Made by a program: the position numbers and the translations under genes. The notes under the pieces were generated by a model. It saw only the letters and a program-made list of their open reading frames with translations. It did not search any database and was not told the origin of the DNA. From contig JASJFT010000205.1 of NCBI GenBank assembly GCA_030770425.1, positions 1 through 64,000 of the forward strand: a DNA stretch of 64,000 bases. The letters run 5' to 3'. Positions within the stretch are counted from its first letter, which is position 1; the number at the start of each line of letters is the position of its first letter. Shown piece after piece: positions 62,006 to 64,000 of the stretch. This DNA comes from Darksidea phi (lineage: Eukaryota; Ascomycota; Dothideomycetes; Pleosporales; Lentitheciaceae).

Positions 62006-64000
62006 ATGGCGTCAAATACCACGCATACCACCCAAAGTGTCGCAACCGATCGCAATCAGCAACGGCCCTGCTCACGCGATGCTAAAAAGCGACGTCTGTC
62101 CTGGCGCTCACAGCTTCCGCCCGCTACCATCCATGTGCCCAGCACCTCTGCCTCCGATCCCCACGCCGCCTTGTTGCTCGGCCACGACCACGACGGCCTG
62201 TCGAGTCGGGTGCGCCACCGACGCGAGATAGACGGAGAACACGCCGAGGAGGACGCTATTGTAAAAGAGAACGCGTCGAAGAAGCTGGAGAAGATGATTG
62301 CGCCGTACCTCGCCCAGCACATCCCGCAGCAGTACAACCCGCTCGGGGGGAATCAGCACGATGTGCCAGCCAACGCCAACACCAAGTACTGCTACCGCCA
62401 CAGGCCGGACATGCTGTGCAGGAAGCAAGCAGACGAGCCGACCATGGAGCAGCTGCAGGATGTACGCCGTCTTCGTATCTACATCGCGTTTCGCAGCTAA
62501 CCATAGGTAGGAACTCGGGAGAGAATCGCAGGCCGATCAGCAGAGCATCGCCAACGTCTGGTCCATCTTCTCCGCCGCACCCGCCAGACAACGTAATCTC
62601 ATGCTCCAGGGCATCCTTTCCACATGTTGCTTCCCGCAACTCTCCTTTATCTCCTCCAACGTGCGTAATCTCATCAAAATCGATTTCATCTCCGCCCTGC
62701 CCGCCGAGTTGGGCTTCAAGATCCTCTGCTATCTCGACACCACATCGCTGTGCAAAGCAGCTCAAGTGAGCCGGAAGTGGAGACAGCTGGCCGAGGACGA
62801 TGTTGTCTGGCACAAGATGTGTGAACAGCACATTGACAGAAAGTGTACCAAGTGCGGCTGGGGACTACCTCTGCTTGACCAGCGCAGATTGAGAACGGAA
62901 AAGAGGCGAATACAGCTGCGTGCCTCGGGGCGAGGACTGAACCAATGGTCGCCCGACATTACCCCTATGCCAGAAGTATCCGCACCACTTACCCTGCTTC
63001 CGCCCCAAAACTTGGATATATCTACAACTAGTGCCAAGCGGTCTGCTTCAGAGAGCTCATCGTCCCCGGAACTGTCGTCTAAGCGCCCATGTACTGAACT
63101 ACGTGACCAACAAGCTTCATACTTTGACCAGCCAAAGAAGCGACCGTGGAAAGACATATACAAGGACCGCTTCAAGGTGGGCACCAACTGGAAGTACGGC
63201 CGCTTCTCTACCAGTGTCTTGAAGGGACATACCAATGGCGTCATGTGTCTTCAGTTCGACGAACAGATATTGATCACGGGATCGTACGACGCAACTGTCA
63301 AAGTCTGGGACTTAGCGACCGGGAAAGAAATTCGGACCCTCACCGGCCATACTTTGGGCATTCGCTGCCTCCAGTTCAACGATGCTCGTTTGATTACTGG
63401 TAGCTTAGACAGAACCATCAGAGTTTGGGACTGGCGGACGGGCGAGTGCAAGGCCACAATGCGAGCTCATAATGGCGGTGTTATCGGCCTGCACATGGCC
63501 GACAAGCTTCTCGCATCAGGGTCCACAGACAATACCATTGTCGTGCATGACCTAGGTGCCGGCCAGAAATTTACCTTGCGCGGGCACACAGACTGGGTCA
63601 ATTGCGTCAAGATTGATCTTCCATCGCGCACTCTCTTTTCAGCATCCGATGACATGACGGTCAAACTGTGGGATCTCGACACGCATGCCTGCATCAGGAC
63701 ATACGAGGGTCATGTCGGCCAAGTCCAGCAGGTCCTCCCTCTCCCCGCGGATTTTGAGATCGATGAGGAAGACTATGTGGCGCACGCCAACGATGCTTCC
63801 GATACGGCATCGCTCGCTTCAGACTTGGCCGATCAAACCTGTCCTGACTCTTACAAGACCGAGCCCATCTTTCCCCATGACCCTGACCGTGTCGGTCCAC
63901 CCAAGTACATGTTCACCGGCTCTCTGGACGGCACTATCCGCCTCTGGCACGTTCCGTCTGGTCGCTGCGTCCACCGCTTCTTTGGACATATAGAAGGTGT
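62006..64000 (+). CDS. sconB: F-box/WD40 sulfur metabolite regulator SconB/Met30 (3'-incomplete)
   Basis: Exon 1 (62006-62461) and exon 2 (from 62511, open to the window end; 49-nt intron) encode the start of SconB/Met30. Seen: [19 protein letters not shown] and [20 protein letters not shown], the family's N-terminal region. The F-box follows ([20 protein letters not shown]), then the [17 protein letters not shown] block, [14 protein letters not shown], and at least five WD40 blades ([68 protein letters not shown]). As an SCF subunit it recruits the bZIP activator MetR/Cys3 for ubiquitination when sulfur is ample. The acceptor choice (TAG at 62508-62510) keeps frame; the nearer AG does not. 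The gene continues beyond the window. Confidence 0.96.

Overview
This is nuclear DNA of a filamentous ascomycete fungus, most likely a dothideomycete (Pleosporales-like; inferred from the gene families, not proven). The evidence is many short GT-AG introns (about 45-76 nt), fungal-only families (DUF1996, Pra1/Asp f 2, DUF7932, SconB/Met30, Atg17) and monocistronic genes on both strands. About twenty genes look intact. They alternate with gene-poor stretches, several decayed genes and one mitochondrial tRNA-like sequence.

Left third (1-22 kb), accessory in character. A truncated fungal hypothetical gene lies against a short repeat at the window edge. It is followed by about 2.5 kb with a dispersed 25-bp motif and a DUF1996 secreted protein. 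Next comes the clearest functional unit: a secreted Pra1/Asp f 2-type zinc-binding protein (5417-6392, minus) divergent from a ZIP plasma-membrane zinc transporter (7580-9229, plus). They share a 1.2-kb intergenic region with four PacC-type GCCAAG sites. Beyond are a nuclear copy of a mitochondrial tRNA-Cys, a secreted Cys-rich protein, a small membrane protein, decayed DUF8021-like, MYND and NYN/LOTUS genes, a RidA-family protein and a secreted tandem GH43 enzyme.

Middle (22-43 kb). A glycine-rich, collagen-like DUF7932 giant is divergent from an RBR E3 ubiquitin ligase. After 4.2 kb of gene-poor DNA come a vacuolar-type Ca2+-ATPase, a secreted histidine-phosphatase-family protein, a mitochondrial-type hemerythrin protein divergent from a catalase, a GST, and a 149-residue protein with six Cys-Pro motifs and histidine clusters built from an internal duplication.

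Right third (44-64 kb). Two F-box-like hypothetical genes (one broken) are followed by mostly housekeeping genes: a dynamin-family GTPase, a small putative mitochondrial protein, the YEATS protein Yaf9, a Coq11-like NAD(P)-binding protein, Rio1 kinase, Atg17 and the start of the F-box/WD40 sulfur regulator SconB/Met30, which runs off the window.

Most likely to reward a second look: the zinc locus, whose transporter has three zinc-binding motifs each split by a phase-2 intron at the same position; the Cys-Pro/His protein next to heme and thiol enzymes; the DUF7932/RBR pair; and the mitochondrial tRNA insertion. Exon models were built by eye from reading frames and splice consensus.
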